64,000 nt of DNA from an uncultured Kordia sp. (GCF_947489565.1 NZ_CANLEA010000016.1:62001-126000); one strand, 5' to 3'. Positions 49,993 to 58,011 are shown, counted from the stretch's first letter. The notes: generated by a model from the letters alone, not told the origin. Program-made: numbers and translations.

Positions 49993-50736
49993 ATGAAAAC
50001 AAGAATACTAGAAAAACTCAACGAAATAGAACGTGATAAGAATATCGAAATCTTATTCGCTGTCGAATCAGGAAGCAGAGCTTGGGGCTTTGCTTCTCCC
50101 GATTCGGATTATGATATTCGTTTTGTGTACAAACACAAATCAGATTGGTATTTGAACCTTTGGGAACAAAAAGATACGATTCAGTTTATGACCGAAGACG
50201 ATTTGGATGGTTCAGGTTGGGACATTCGAAAAGCTTTAAAATTACTCGCAAAATCGAATGCTTCCTTACTAGGTTGGCTCTTCTCTCCTATTGTGTACAG
50301 AAGTGCTGGAACATTTTTGGAAGAAATGAAAATGGTCGCTGAAAAGAATTTCAATCCTGTTGCGGGTTTCTTTCATTATCACAGCATGAACAAAAATTTT
50401 GAAGAAACTTTAAACACCAATGAAATGACTTTAAAAAGTTATTTCTATGCAATTCGAACAGCTTTATGTGCCAATTGGATTTACAAAAAAGAAACCGTTC
50501 CGCCTGTAGCTTTTCGTGAATTATATCCGCTTTTAGATACTAAATCTTGTGCTCTTTTGGATGAATTGATTCTACTAAAAAGCAAAGAAATTGAAAAAAG
50601 TAATGCGCCTGTAGAAGCTTCTTTAATTGATTTGGTAAAAAAGATTGTTGCTGAAAACAACGAAATCAAAAATGATCTTAAAAATAGAAAATCAAATCCT
50701 GAAGAATTCAATAAACTATTCATAAAAACAATATAG
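49993..50736 (+). CDS. RlaP-type (COG3541) RNA-repair nucleotidyltransferase, copy 1
   Basis: 247 residues. Polymerase-beta-fold core with ESGSRAWG (GS motif at 27-28) and SDYDIRFVY (D39/D41 metal site), then VYRSAGTFLEEM and FHYHSMNKNF. RNA-ligase-associated nucleotidyltransferases are thought to add nucleotides to or modify damaged RNA ends before sealing. The next gene starts 5 bp after the stop. Confidence 0.85.
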   Translation: MKTRILEKLNEIERDKNIEILFAVESGSRAWGFASPDSDYDIRFVYKHKSDWYLNLWEQKDTIQFMTEDDLDGSGWDIRKALKLLAKSNASLLGWLFSPIVYRSAGTFLEEMKMVAEKNFNPVAGFFHYHSMNKNFEETLNTNEMTLKSYFYAIRTALCANWIYKKETVPPVAFRELYPLLDTKSCALLDELILLKSKEIEKSNAPVEASLIDLVKKIVAENNEIKNDLKNRKSNPEEFNKLFIKTI

Positions 50737-50741
50737 AAAAG

Positions 50742-51656
50742 ATGAAATTACATATACCAGAAGATTATACGGAGTTTTTATACTGGGTAAAAGAAACAAC
50801 CGAAGCATTTTGGGCTAAAAACCCTGAAACTTCTGAAGATGATTTTGTTTGTGAAGATTGGGCTTATGGCGCAAAATGGATTGGTATGACTGAAAGCGAA
50901 ATTGAACAAACAGAAAGAAAATTCAATATAAAATTCACCTCTGAGCACAAGGAGTTTTTAAGAATTTTGCATACCATTGATAGGAAAGAAGTCTATACGT
51001 ATGAAGATGATGAAACGGGAGAAATAGAACATCGTGAATATCCTTTCTTTTATAATTGGCTTCAAGATACTAAAGACATTGAACAGTATTTAAAATGGCC
51101 ATACGAAACAATTTTTCAAGATGTAGTCGGCGCTAATAAAGTTTGGCTGAAATCTTGGGGAACTATTCGTCCTAAATCAAATGAAGTAAAAGAAAAAATA
51201 TTCTCAGAATGGTTTGAAAAAATACCAAAATTAATTCCAATTCACGGACACAGATTTGTAGTAAGTGATCATACAAAAGTACAAAACCCTGTACTATCTA
51301 TGTACGGCTCTGATATTATTGTGTACGGTTGGAATATGAGACATTATTTATTAAGTGAACTTGAAAGGCACTTGAATTTATTTGACGATGTATATGATGA
51401 TGAATATAAAGAATGGTATCCAGAAAGAAAACCAGAATTACAAAAAATTCATGACGCAGAATATGAAGCTGCTAGCACAAAGTCCATTCCTGTAATTGAA
51501 GAAATGATCTTGTATTGGAGTTCTGGTTGGTCAAGTTTTGGAAAAGAGAACCCGAACAAAGTAGAAGGTATTTTACAACCTATCACAAAAACATTTGTTG
51601 CGCAAGATGAAGATGGAGAACATAACGATCAACAAAAACAATTTAATGCGTTTTAA
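50742..51656 (+). CDS. SUKH (SMI1/KNR4)-domain protein
   Basis: 304 residues. GMTESEIEQTERKFNIKFTSEHKEFLRILHTID at about 48-80 is a typical SUKH-1 opening, followed by an acidic body (DDVYDDEYKEWYPERKP). SUKH proteins are commonly immunity proteins against nuclease or other polymorphic toxins, which would fit an RNA-damage island. It lies between the two nucleotidyltransferase genes. Confidence 0.75.
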   Translation: MKLHIPEDYTEFLYWVKETTEAFWAKNPETSEDDFVCEDWAYGAKWIGMTESEIEQTERKFNIKFTSEHKEFLRILHTIDRKEVYTYEDDETGEIEHREYPFFYNWLQDTKDIEQYLKWPYETIFQDVVGANKVWLKSWGTIRPKSNEVKEKIFSEWFEKIPKLIPIHGHRFVVSDHTKVQNPVLSMYGSDIIVYGWNMRHYLLSELERHLNLFDDVYDDEYKEWYPERKPELQKIHDAEYEAASTKSIPVIEEMILYWSSGWSSFGKENPNKVEGILQPITKTFVAQDEDGEHNDQQKQFNAF

Positions 51657-51665
51657 TACATTATC

Positions 51666-52727
51666 ATGACACTCTCAGAACTCAAAAAATCAGGACATAT
51701 CATATTTGAATGTATCAGCGGAAGTCGTGCGTACGGACTGGATACGCCGACTTCCGATACAGATATTCGCGGTGTTTTTGTATTGCCAAAAACAATGTAC
51801 TATTCCCTGGATTATGTTGGACAGATTAATAACGAGACGAATGATATTGTATATTATGAATTGCGAAAATTCATAGAATTGTGCGCCAAAAACAATCCAA
51901 ATATCCTAGAATTATTGAATGTTTCGGAAGATTGTATTTTGTACAAAGATCCGTTGTTCGACAAAATCAAACTAGATACATTTCTATCCAAACAATGCGA
52001 AAAATCGTTTGCAAACTACGCGTTTACTCAAATCAAAAAAGCGCGCGGATTGGAAAAGAAAATTGTCAATCCAATGGAAAAAGAACGCAAATCTGTGTTG
52101 GATTTTTGTTTTGTATATGAAAATGACACTTCCATTCCTTTAAAGGATTTTTTGACTCATAAAAACATCCAACAAGAACACTGCGGTATTACAAATATTC
52201 CACATTTAAAAGATTGCCACAACCTATATCACAACGAAAATATTCCCTACAAAGGAATCATTAGAAGTGAATTGGCGAATGAACTCGCGTTGAGCAGTAT
52301 TCCGAAAGGAGAAGAAACTATTGGCATGTTATTTTTCAATAAAGATGGATATTCTAGTTATTGCAAAAAGTACAAAGAATATTGGAATTGGGTTGAAAAA
52401 CGAAACGAAGAACGTTACAAAACGACCGTTTCGCATGGAAAAAATTACGATTCTAAAAATATGATGCATACCTTTCGCTTATTACGCATGGCAAAAGAAA
52501 TTGCATCGGAAAGTACCATTCATGTAAAACGTCCAGATCGTGAATTTTTACTAGATGTAAAACATGGAAAATATGAATATGATGAATTGGTGACTTGGGC
52601 AACGGAATTAAAAACAGAATTGGAAAGTTTATATGCAAATTCAACGTTACCAGAACGTCCAGATATAGAAAAAATTAATACATTACTCATTAACATTAGA
52701 ACTGATTTTTATACTAAAAACCCGTGA
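51666..52727 (+). CDS. RlaP-type (COG3541) nucleotidyltransferase, copy 2
   Basis: 353 residues. FECISGSRAYGLDTPTSDTDIRG holds the GS motif (19-20) and D31/D33; a longer helical C-terminal region includes HTFRLLRMAKEIA. Related to copy 1 only in the catalytic core, so the two probably act on different ends or RNAs. The next gene's GTG overlaps its stop (GTGA). Confidence 0.83.
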   Translation: MTLSELKKSGHIIFECISGSRAYGLDTPTSDTDIRGVFVLPKTMYYSLDYVGQINNETNDIVYYELRKFIELCAKNNPNILELLNVSEDCILYKDPLFDKIKLDTFLSKQCEKSFANYAFTQIKKARGLEKKIVNPMEKERKSVLDFCFVYENDTSIPLKDFLTHKNIQQEHCGITNIPHLKDCHNLYHNENIPYKGIIRSELANELALSSIPKGEETIGMLFFNKDGYSSYCKKYKEYWNWVEKRNEERYKTTVSHGKNYDSKNMMHTFRLLRMAKEIASESTIHVKRPDREFLLDVKHGKYEYDELVTWATELKTELESLYANSTLPERPDIEKINTLLINIRTDFYTKNP

Positions 52728-53431
52728 ACGCTTTACTCAACATAGCATATTCCTGTAAAAGCTTCCTTTCGGAGGAATGGAAGGCAACTTACAGCGCGTT
52801 TTTACAGAACGAACATTTATCTGTACTAGCGCGAAATGTATATGCTTTGTATGAAAATGATGAAGAAAAGTTTCACGGGAAACCCAATTTTGAAGAAGAA
52901 ATCATTCCCGATATTAAAGTAGCGTTTTCTATCTTTAAAGAACAATTCAAAGTTTTAAAAAAATATCATTTTGAAGATAATAAATTGACGCGTAAAGCTT
53001 TTGCCACTGCCGTAGAAAGTACAAGTTTCGAACACATTTTGATACTTTCTGGACAACGATTGACTTCAGCGAGTATGCAGAATGCACATGGAATTCCGCC
53101 TTTACAACACGAACTATTAAAGCATAGTTTTGAAGCGTATAATGATCAAATTTCCAAAGCAGTTCGCGCTTGGGAAAAACACGCACAACGCTCTACAGAA
53201 AGTTTCTGGGGAACAGTTAAAGGAAGCACGGAAGAGAAAGAACAAAATGTGCAAAAATTGGTAAGACACATTCTAAAATACAAAACTTGGTGGAATGTAT
53301 TTACACATTACAAACACGATATTGTATATGAAGTACGAATTGCAAGTGGACACGGAATTCGTTGGAAAAAAGACAATTTAGAACTCATAGGATTTTTAGA
53401 ACCTTTTGAAGATTACGATTATGGAAAATAA
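52724..53431 (+). CDS. Hypothetical 235-residue protein, translationally coupled
   Basis: GTG start overlapping the upstream TGA. Helical, charged protein (FKEQFKVLKKYHFEDNKLTRKAFATAV, WEKHAQRSTESFWGTVKG, WWNVFTHYKHDIVYEVRIASGHGIRW). No family recognised. Overlap with both neighbours indicates an operon role. Confidence 0.72.
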   Translation: MNALLNIAYSCKSFLSEEWKATYSAFLQNEHLSVLARNVYALYENDEEKFHGKPNFEEEIIPDIKVAFSIFKEQFKVLKKYHFEDNKLTRKAFATAVESTSFEHILILSGQRLTSASMQNAHGIPPLQHELLKHSFEAYNDQISKAVRAWEKHAQRSTESFWGTVKGSTEEKEQNVQKLVRHILKYKTWWNVFTHYKHDIVYEVRIASGHGIRWKKDNLELIGFLEPFEDYDYGK

Positions 53432-54788
53432 CGAACAGACATATAATTTTTCGCAACAGGAATGGGAAACATGCCTGAAGGTTTTGCATGCGCTCAAAAA
53501 AAATCCGTTGGAGAATCCCGATAATCAACAATTTGGAACGCTTATCACAAAAATTCATTCCAAAGCAAAAAAAACGAACCGAAAGCAGAGTTATTCTTCT
53601 AAAAAACAAGAAGATTTAGAAACTACACTGAATAGTGAAATCTCTAAAAATGCATTGCAAAACACCACCGTTTATAATGAAGAAGCGCAAACGCTGCAAT
53701 CATTTACAAAACTGAATGTTCCTAAAAATTGTTATTGCTGTAATACTTCGTTCACGTTTGCGCATTCGTTCTACAATCGATTGTGTCCAACTTGCGCCGA
53801 ACTCAACTATGAGAATCGTTTTAAAAATCTCGATCTATCTGGTCGCAATATAATCTTAACTGGCGGACGCGTAAAAATTGGATACGCAACTGCACTAAAA
53901 ATGCTGCGTTCGCAAGCACATGTAACGGTAACAACACGTTTTCCGGCAAGTGCTTTAGAACAGTTTCGTCAAGAAAAAGATTATGAATCTTGGAAAGACA
54001 ACTTAGTCGTTTACGGACTGGATTTACGAAATCTGAAATCGGTTGAAAACTTCATCTATTATTACAAAAGAACACATGAAACGCTGGATATTTTAATCAA
54101 TAACGCAGCGCAAACCATCAAATATACAGACCAATATTATGTGCCAATAATTGCTAAAGAACAGCAATTAGCAATTGAATTCTCTAGTCAGCAGAACTTA
54201 ATTGCCAATGAAACACCTGTAGCAAACATGAAACTATTAGAAAATCATGTTGAAAAAAGTTACTTAGAGTTGAATCGTTTTGGACAACCTATTGACAATC
54301 GAGAAAAAAATAGCTGGAATGCCACTTTAGAAGAAATCTCTATGCAGGAATTAATTGAAGTAAACCTCATCAATCAAATTTCTCCGTACTTCCTCATCAA
54401 AGAATTAGTGCCGTTATTGAAAAATTCAACTTTTCCGAAGAAACATATTATCAACGTAACCTCTTCGGAAGGTCAATTCAGCTACAACAACAAAACCATG
54501 TTTCATCCGCATACCAATATGACCAAAGCGGCTTTAAATATGATGACACGAACTGCAGCAATGAATTTTGAAAAAGACAATATTTATATGAACGCTGTAG
54601 ATGTGGGTTGGGTTTCTACAGGAGCTCGTGAAACCTTGCGTAAAAAACAATTTGAAAAAGGATACATTCCGCCACTCGATCCCGTAGATGGAGCGTCTCG
54701 AATCGTACATCCTATCTATGAAAATGAAAAAAACAATACTATCTTTACAGGGAAGTTATTAAAAAACTACGCTGTTGAAGATTGGTAA
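53421..54788 (+). CDS. SDR-family oxidoreductase with N-terminal zinc ribbon
   Basis: 455 residues from the ATG at 53421, which overlaps the previous stop by 11 nt. A zinc ribbon CYCCNTSF...LCPTC (about 105-130) precedes a Rossmann SDR domain: NIILTGGRVKIGYATA (cofactor loop), VVYGLDLRN, LINNAAQ, and a Thr-Ser pair with FSYNNKTMFHPHTNMTKAA near the usual Tyr/Lys site. The classical YxxxK is not clear, so it may bind nucleotide without normal dehydrogenase activity. The first tRNA gene begins 12 nt after its stop. Confidence 0.8.
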   Translation: MENNEQTYNFSQQEWETCLKVLHALKKNPLENPDNQQFGTLITKIHSKAKKTNRKQSYSSKKQEDLETTLNSEISKNALQNTTVYNEEAQTLQSFTKLNVPKNCYCCNTSFTFAHSFYNRLCPTCAELNYENRFKNLDLSGRNIILTGGRVKIGYATALKMLRSQAHVTVTTRFPASALEQFRQEKDYESWKDNLVVYGLDLRNLKSVENFIYYYKRTHETLDILINNAAQTIKYTDQYYVPIIAKEQQLAIEFSSQQNLIANETPVANMKLLENHVEKSYLELNRFGQPIDNREKNSWNATLEEISMQELIEVNLINQISPYFLIKELVPLLKNSTFPKKHIINVTSSEGQFSYNNKTMFHPHTNMTKAALNMMTRTAAMNFEKDNIYMNAVDVGWVSTGARETLRKKQFEKGYIPPLDPVDGASRIVHPIYENEKNNTIFTGKLLKNYAVEDW

Positions 54789-54799
54789 AATGAAGGAAT

Positions 54800-54921
54800 A
54801 CAGCAGTAGTTCAGTTGGAAGAAAACTATCTCTGCACGATAGAGGTCGCGGGTTCGAAATGTAAATTCACGAATACCTATATTTAAAAATATATAAGTCG
54901 CGAGTAATCTCGTCTGCTGTA
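54800..54921 (+). tRNA. tRNA-like, geometry UGC (Ala), with T-loop insertion
   Basis: Acceptor ACAGCAG/CTGCTGT is perfect. The anticodon stem CTATC/GATAG encloses loop TCTGCAC (UGC by geometry, unusual C33). The T stem GCGGG/CTCGT is split by a 49-nt insertion at 54858-54906 after TTCGA. It starts 12 nt after the SDR stop, so it is co-transcribed. Confidence 0.75.
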
Positions 54922-54940
54922 CAATTAAAATATTAAAAAT

Positions 54941-55066
54941 GCGGCAGTAGTTTCAAAAGGAGAAGAACATCGTCTTCAAAACGAAGGATGCGGGTTCGAA
55001 ATGTAAAACATTCACGAACTCCTTAATATAAAATAAGTAAGTTGTGAGCTAATCCTGTCTGTTGCG
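54941..55066 (+). tRNA. tRNA with UCA anticodon (opal suppressor-like) and T-loop insertion
   Basis: Acceptor GCGGCAG/CTGTTGC. Anticodon loop CTTCAAA (U33, UCA) on stem TCGT/ACGA. T stem GCGGG/CCTGT with a 52-nt insertion at 55000-55051. UCA reads UGA; the loop is otherwise Trp-like. Confidence 0.7.
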
Positions 55067-55099
55067 TTTTTTAAAAAATAAAATATATTGAATAGGCAA

Positions 55100-55178
55100 A
55101 GGCTGGTGGTTTAATGGAAGAATACCTGTAAACAGACATTTTATTCCGGAGGTGCGAGTTCGAGTCTCGCTCAGCCTT
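55100..55178 (+). tRNA. Aberrant tRNA with enlarged anticodon domain
   Basis: Good acceptor AGGCTGG/TCAGCCT and T arm GCGAG-TTCGAGT-CTCGC. The anticodon region is about 8 nt longer than normal and has no 5-bp stem with a 7-nt loop. Close relative of the tRNA at 55301. Confidence 0.55.
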
Positions 55179-55187
55179 TGTTCAAAA

Positions 55188-55266
55188 AAAATAACAATAG
55201 CTGTCAATTGGAAGAACACCTTTTTTCAAACGGGAAGTTATAGGTTCGAAATCCCAAAGGTTGCTC
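55188..55266 (+). pseudogene. Degenerate tRNA-like sequence
   Basis: Contains AGCTGTCAATTGGAAGA (D-arm-like), TTTTCAAAC (loop-like) and AGGTTCGAAATCCC (T-arm-like), but acceptor and T stems pair poorly. Probably a decayed or specialised member of the array. Confidence 0.4.
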
Positions 55267-55300
55267 TTGTAAAAGAATAATAAGAAATTTTGATACGCAA

Positions 55301-55372
55301 AGATTGATGGTATAATTGGAAGCACACCAGGCCTCATATCCGGAGGTGCAAGTTCGAGTCTTGCTCAGTCTT
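55301..55372 (+). tRNA. tRNA-like, possible CAU anticodon
   Basis: Acceptor AGATTGA/TCAGTCT and T arm GCAAG/CTTGC are good. The anticodon region CCAGGCCTCATATCCGG contains CTCATA but pairs imperfectly. Confidence 0.6.
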
Positions 55373-55388
55373 TGCTCAAAAAATGGTA

Positions 55389-55461
55389 GCAGTAGTAGCT
55401 CAATTGGAAGAGTGCCTGCCTGTCACGCAGGAAGTTGCGGGTTCGAATCTCGCCTACTGTT
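55389..55461 (+). tRNA. tRNA-Asp(GUC)
   Basis: Complete cloverleaf: acceptor GCAGTAG/CTACTGT, anticodon stem CCTGC/GCAGG with GTC at 55422-55424, T stem GCGGG/CTCGC. Confidence 0.93.
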
Positions 55462-55487
55462 GCCTATCTATATTCCACCAGTTTAAT

Positions 55488-55506
55488 TACGCAATATAAT
55501 TGCGTA
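55488..55506 (+). promoter_or_regulatory. Island operator E (TACGCAA-N5-TTGCGTA, perfect palindrome)
   Basis: The only copy with perfect dyad symmetry. TTTG of the -7 element GAGATTTG (55516-55523) follows after 13 nt. It drives the LRR gene at 55545. Confidence 0.87.
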
Positions 55507-55544
55507 GCACTAATTGAGATTTGTATGTACAAACAAAAAGTATC

Positions 55545-57272
55545 ATGAAATCTATTGAGCGACGTATCCAAAAATTAGCAACTTCTTTAAAAATTGAAGT
55601 AAATTTGAATCATTTCATTGAGCATATACAAAATGACAATGGAGAAGATTCTATCCATATATTTGATTCGTTATATATGCATTTTCCATATATTAATGGT
55701 GATTTTAGCTTTTTAAAAGACTATGAAAAGTTAATGAGTCTAACGATTGATATAGATCAGGAAATAAATATTGTTTCGTTAAAAGATTGTATTAATCTAG
55801 AATATCTCAACATAAATTTTGATGAAAACTACACAAATAAAATCAATTTCAACGGTGATTTTAGTTTCCCAAAAATAAAAAATTTAAATACCGGATCTGC
55901 TATAATTGAAAGTAATAATTCACTTTCCTTTCTAAAAAAATTCCCTAACCTTGAACGTCTAGAAATTAATTTAACCAACATTTCCGATATATCTGATTTA
56001 GGTAAATTATCTAAGCTTAAATCACTTTCATTACATCAAGGAACATTTTCTTCCATAGATTGCATTTCTAAACTCACACATTTAGAAGCATTATATCTAA
56101 ATTCCGAAAACATTAAAGACTTTAGTCCATTAAAGAAATTGACAAAAATTGTACATCTTACTATACATACATGCAATTTTAAGGATACGAGCGTACTTTC
56201 CCATTTTAAGAATCTTCAAACATTATCATTAGCCTTCAATAAAATACAGGATATTGAGGAATTAAGAAGCTTATCAGATTTAACAACAATTAACTTAAGT
56301 CATAATGCTGTAAAATCTATTGATGCAATAACAGAACTTCCAAACCTTGTCAATATCAATGTTAGCAGTAATGAAATTACGGAGATTCCGCAGCTTAAAA
56401 GTTCTAAAATAACTCATGCATATTTCTCTAATAATTCAATTACTTCTATAGAAAATCTAGCAACAATTAATAGCCTGCAATACTTAGATATTACTGATAA
56501 TCGTATTGAAAAAATCACACAGTTACCTAAAAACCTTGTACAACTTCGCGCAAATAATAATGCAATAGAAGAATTACAAGCTGGTAATCATCAACATTTA
56601 TTACATATTCATTGTGAAAATCACTTTATAAAAAAACCAGAAAATCTTTCCTTAAATAGCAGAGTGTTACAATATATAAATCTGAAACAAAAAAAACCTT
56701 CTTTTCTTATTTCGGGAGAATTTTATGAAAACGGAGGTTCACTTGATAAAAAATTCTATCATCTATTTAAGCTACATGGAGATCATTTTTTCAAAAAGAA
56801 ATTATTCGATCAAGCATATAAAACGTATGAAAAGTTTGTGCTTTTGAAAAACATTATTGCTTGTCGAAAAATTGAGCAACATTTACTAGATGAAACTCCT
56901 CAAACTTTTGACACTTTATTCAATCATATTGATACTTTTATGCAAACTAAAAAAGAAAGTAATCGCATATATGATCTTGTAGGTAATAAAAAAGTATTGG
57001 AATATACATCCGAAATGATTGCTTTAAGAATTAAGAGTGCCAATATTTCAAAAGAGAAAAAACAAGAACTTTATTATAAATTATTAAACAAGATTTATCC
57101 TAATACTGATAATGAAACTCCTAAAAATACTTTGATGTATACGCAAACACCTACTTTAAAATCTAAAGATGATCGCTTTATAGCTCGCGTAGAACTCTTT
57201 TTTTGGATTGTAGGTATAGTTTCATTCCTTATAATGATTATAATACTCTTAAAAATATTTTTATTTCGATAA
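55545..57272 (+). CDS. Leucine-rich-repeat protein with C-terminal membrane anchor
   Basis: 575 residues from the ATG at 55545, chosen because the -7 element lies just upstream of it. LRRs of about 22 residues run from about 90 to 370 (LQTLSLAFNKIQDIEEL, LTTINLSHNAVKSIDAI, LQYLDITDNRIEKI). A helical region follows, and a single C-terminal transmembrane helix (ELFFWIVGIVSFLIMIIILLKIF). Tail-anchored, with the repeats in the cytoplasm. It may sense or recruit a partner to the membrane, as the slipin at 63.5 kb might. Sandwiched between two tRNA clusters. Confidence 0.85.
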   Translation: MKSIERRIQKLATSLKIEVNLNHFIEHIQNDNGEDSIHIFDSLYMHFPYINGDFSFLKDYEKLMSLTIDIDQEINIVSLKDCINLEYLNINFDENYTNKINFNGDFSFPKIKNLNTGSAIIESNNSLSFLKKFPNLERLEINLTNISDISDLGKLSKLKSLSLHQGTFSSIDCISKLTHLEALYLNSENIKDFSPLKKLTKIVHLTIHTCNFKDTSVLSHFKNLQTLSLAFNKIQDIEELRSLSDLTTINLSHNAVKSIDAITELPNLVNINVSSNEITEIPQLKSSKITHAYFSNNSITSIENLATINSLQYLDITDNRIEKITQLPKNLVQLRANNNAIEELQAGNHQHLLHIHCENHFIKKPENLSLNSRVLQYINLKQKKPSFLISGEFYENGGSLDKKFYHLFKLHGDHFFKKKLFDQAYKTYEKFVLLKNIIACRKIEQHLLDETPQTFDTLFNHIDTFMQTKKESNRIYDLVGNKKVLEYTSEMIALRIKSANISKEKKQELYYKLLNKIYPNTDNETPKNTLMYTQTPTLKSKDDRFIARVELFFWIVGIVSFLIMIIILLKIFLFR

Positions 57273-57318
57273 AAACAGGTTAAAAAATAGTAGAACAATT
57301 ATAAATAACACTTCAAAT

Positions 57319-57350
57319 TTGGAAGAAACCCAATAAAAATCACATATTTG
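57319..57350 (+). promoter_or_regulatory. Promoter of leader module 1
   Basis: TTG (57319-57321), 21 nt, CATATTTG (57343-57350). The predicted start lies only a few nt before the ATG at 57359, giving a leaderless or nearly leaderless mRNA. Confidence 0.6.
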
Positions 57351-57358
57351 CCACACTA

Positions 57359-57475
57359 ATGACAAGATATTATTTACATATAGCCTCTATTTGCCTGAAA
57401 AGTCAGGACAGAAATCGCGGAATGGTTGAACCATTTTGGCGAAAGGAGACGCTTTATGTACATTTTTATAGGTGA
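57359..57475 (+). CDS. Leader peptide 1: 38 residues containing all 20 amino acids
   Basis: ATG 57359 to TGA 57473-57475. It starts MTRYYLHIASICL, continues KSQDRNRGMVEPFW and ends RKETLYVHFYR. The first 27 residues contain every one of the 20 standard amino acids. Codons 30-33 (GACGCTTTA, 57448-57456) are exactly complementary to TAAAGCGTC (57513-57521) in the following terminator. That is the layout of a translation-controlled attenuator. The peptide is probably not the functional product. Located between the LRR gene and the large tRNA array. Confidence 0.6.
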   Translation: MTRYYLHIASICLKSQDRNRGMVEPFWRKETLYVHFYR

Positions 57476-57513
57476 AATTTAATATGAAATAACACAAAAA
57501 TTATATAATCAGT

Positions 57514-57543
57514 AAAGCGTCCAAGGAATTGGGCGCTTTTTTT
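57514..57543 (+). terminator. Attenuator terminator 1
   Basis: AAAGCGTCC/GGGCGCTTT stem (one G-U), 8-nt loop, run of seven T. Its left arm can instead pair with 57448-57456 inside the leader ORF. Confidence 0.85.
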
Positions 57544-57752
57544 ATGAAAAAAATTAAAAAAATGTTAGTCGCATAATCAAATAGAAAATAATACGCATTG
57601 AAACAAAAAACAATTGAGAGACAGACAGTTGTCAAATAGTTCAATATCCGTTACATAACGGACAGGACTTTCTATATCTAAAATTAAGCATAACTAATTG
57701 ATTATCAATAAAATAAATTCAGGAAATAGTTGCGTATTCAAAAAATCGTTTT
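57544..57752 (+). other. Spacer between attenuator modules
   Basis: AT-rich. Contains a small perfect hairpin TCCGTT-ACAT-AACGGA at 57647-57662 and no gene that I can support. Confidence 0.4.
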
Positions 57753-57760
57753 CATATTTG
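57730..57760 (+). promoter_or_regulatory. Promoter of leader module 2
   Basis: TTG (57730-57732), 20 nt, CATATTTG (57753-57760): the same -7 octamer as module 1. Confidence 0.6.
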
Positions 57761-57800
57761 CAACGTCAAAAACAAACAAAGACATTATAAAAAATATATC

Positions 57801-57941
57801 ATGAAATTTAATATACATCACATATCCGCCTTAGCAAATATTCTCCGATCACCGGAAAGTTGCAGACTGTTTATTTGGGAACAGAAGGGAGATTTTATGT
57901 ATATAAAAAAGTGGGAGTATTATAAAGATACGTTACTATGA
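57801..57941 (+). CDS. Leader peptide 2: 46 residues, 19 of 20 amino acids
   Basis: ATG 57801 to TGA 57939-57941: MKFNIHHISALANILR, SPESCRLFIWEQKGDF, MYIKKWEYYKDTLL. Only Val is missing. The element GGGAGAT (57887-57893) inside the ORF is complementary to ATCTCCC (57971-57977) at the following terminator. Both leaders share HI(A/S)(S/A) near the N-terminus, an aromatic/basic stretch, and GGAGA...TTTATGTA at the complementary element, so the modules look homologous. Confidence 0.55.
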   Translation: MKFNIHHISALANILRSPESCRLFIWEQKGDFMYIKKWEYYKDTLL

Positions 57942-57964
57942 TAGTAACTATATAGAAACTTTAT

Positions 57965-57997
57965 AAAAGCATCTCCCAAAAAAGAGATGCTTTTTTT
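57965..57997 (+). terminator. Attenuator terminator 2, just before the tRNA array
   Basis: AAAAGCATCTC/GAGATGCTTTT stem with seven T residues. The first array element begins 15 nt later. The ATCTCCC at its left side can pair with 57887-57893 instead. Confidence 0.85.
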
Positions 57998-58011
57998 ATG
58001 GTTCATATTTT

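Noticed and set aside
57566-57600. CGCATAATC...TACGCATTG as a seventh operator
   Set aside because: Half-site order and spacing do not match the N5 palindrome.
57730-57736. TTGCGTA half-site of the island operator before leader 2
   Set aside because: The left half-site is missing and the distance to TTTG is 20 nt, not 13. It simply supplies the -33 TTG of an ordinary promoter.
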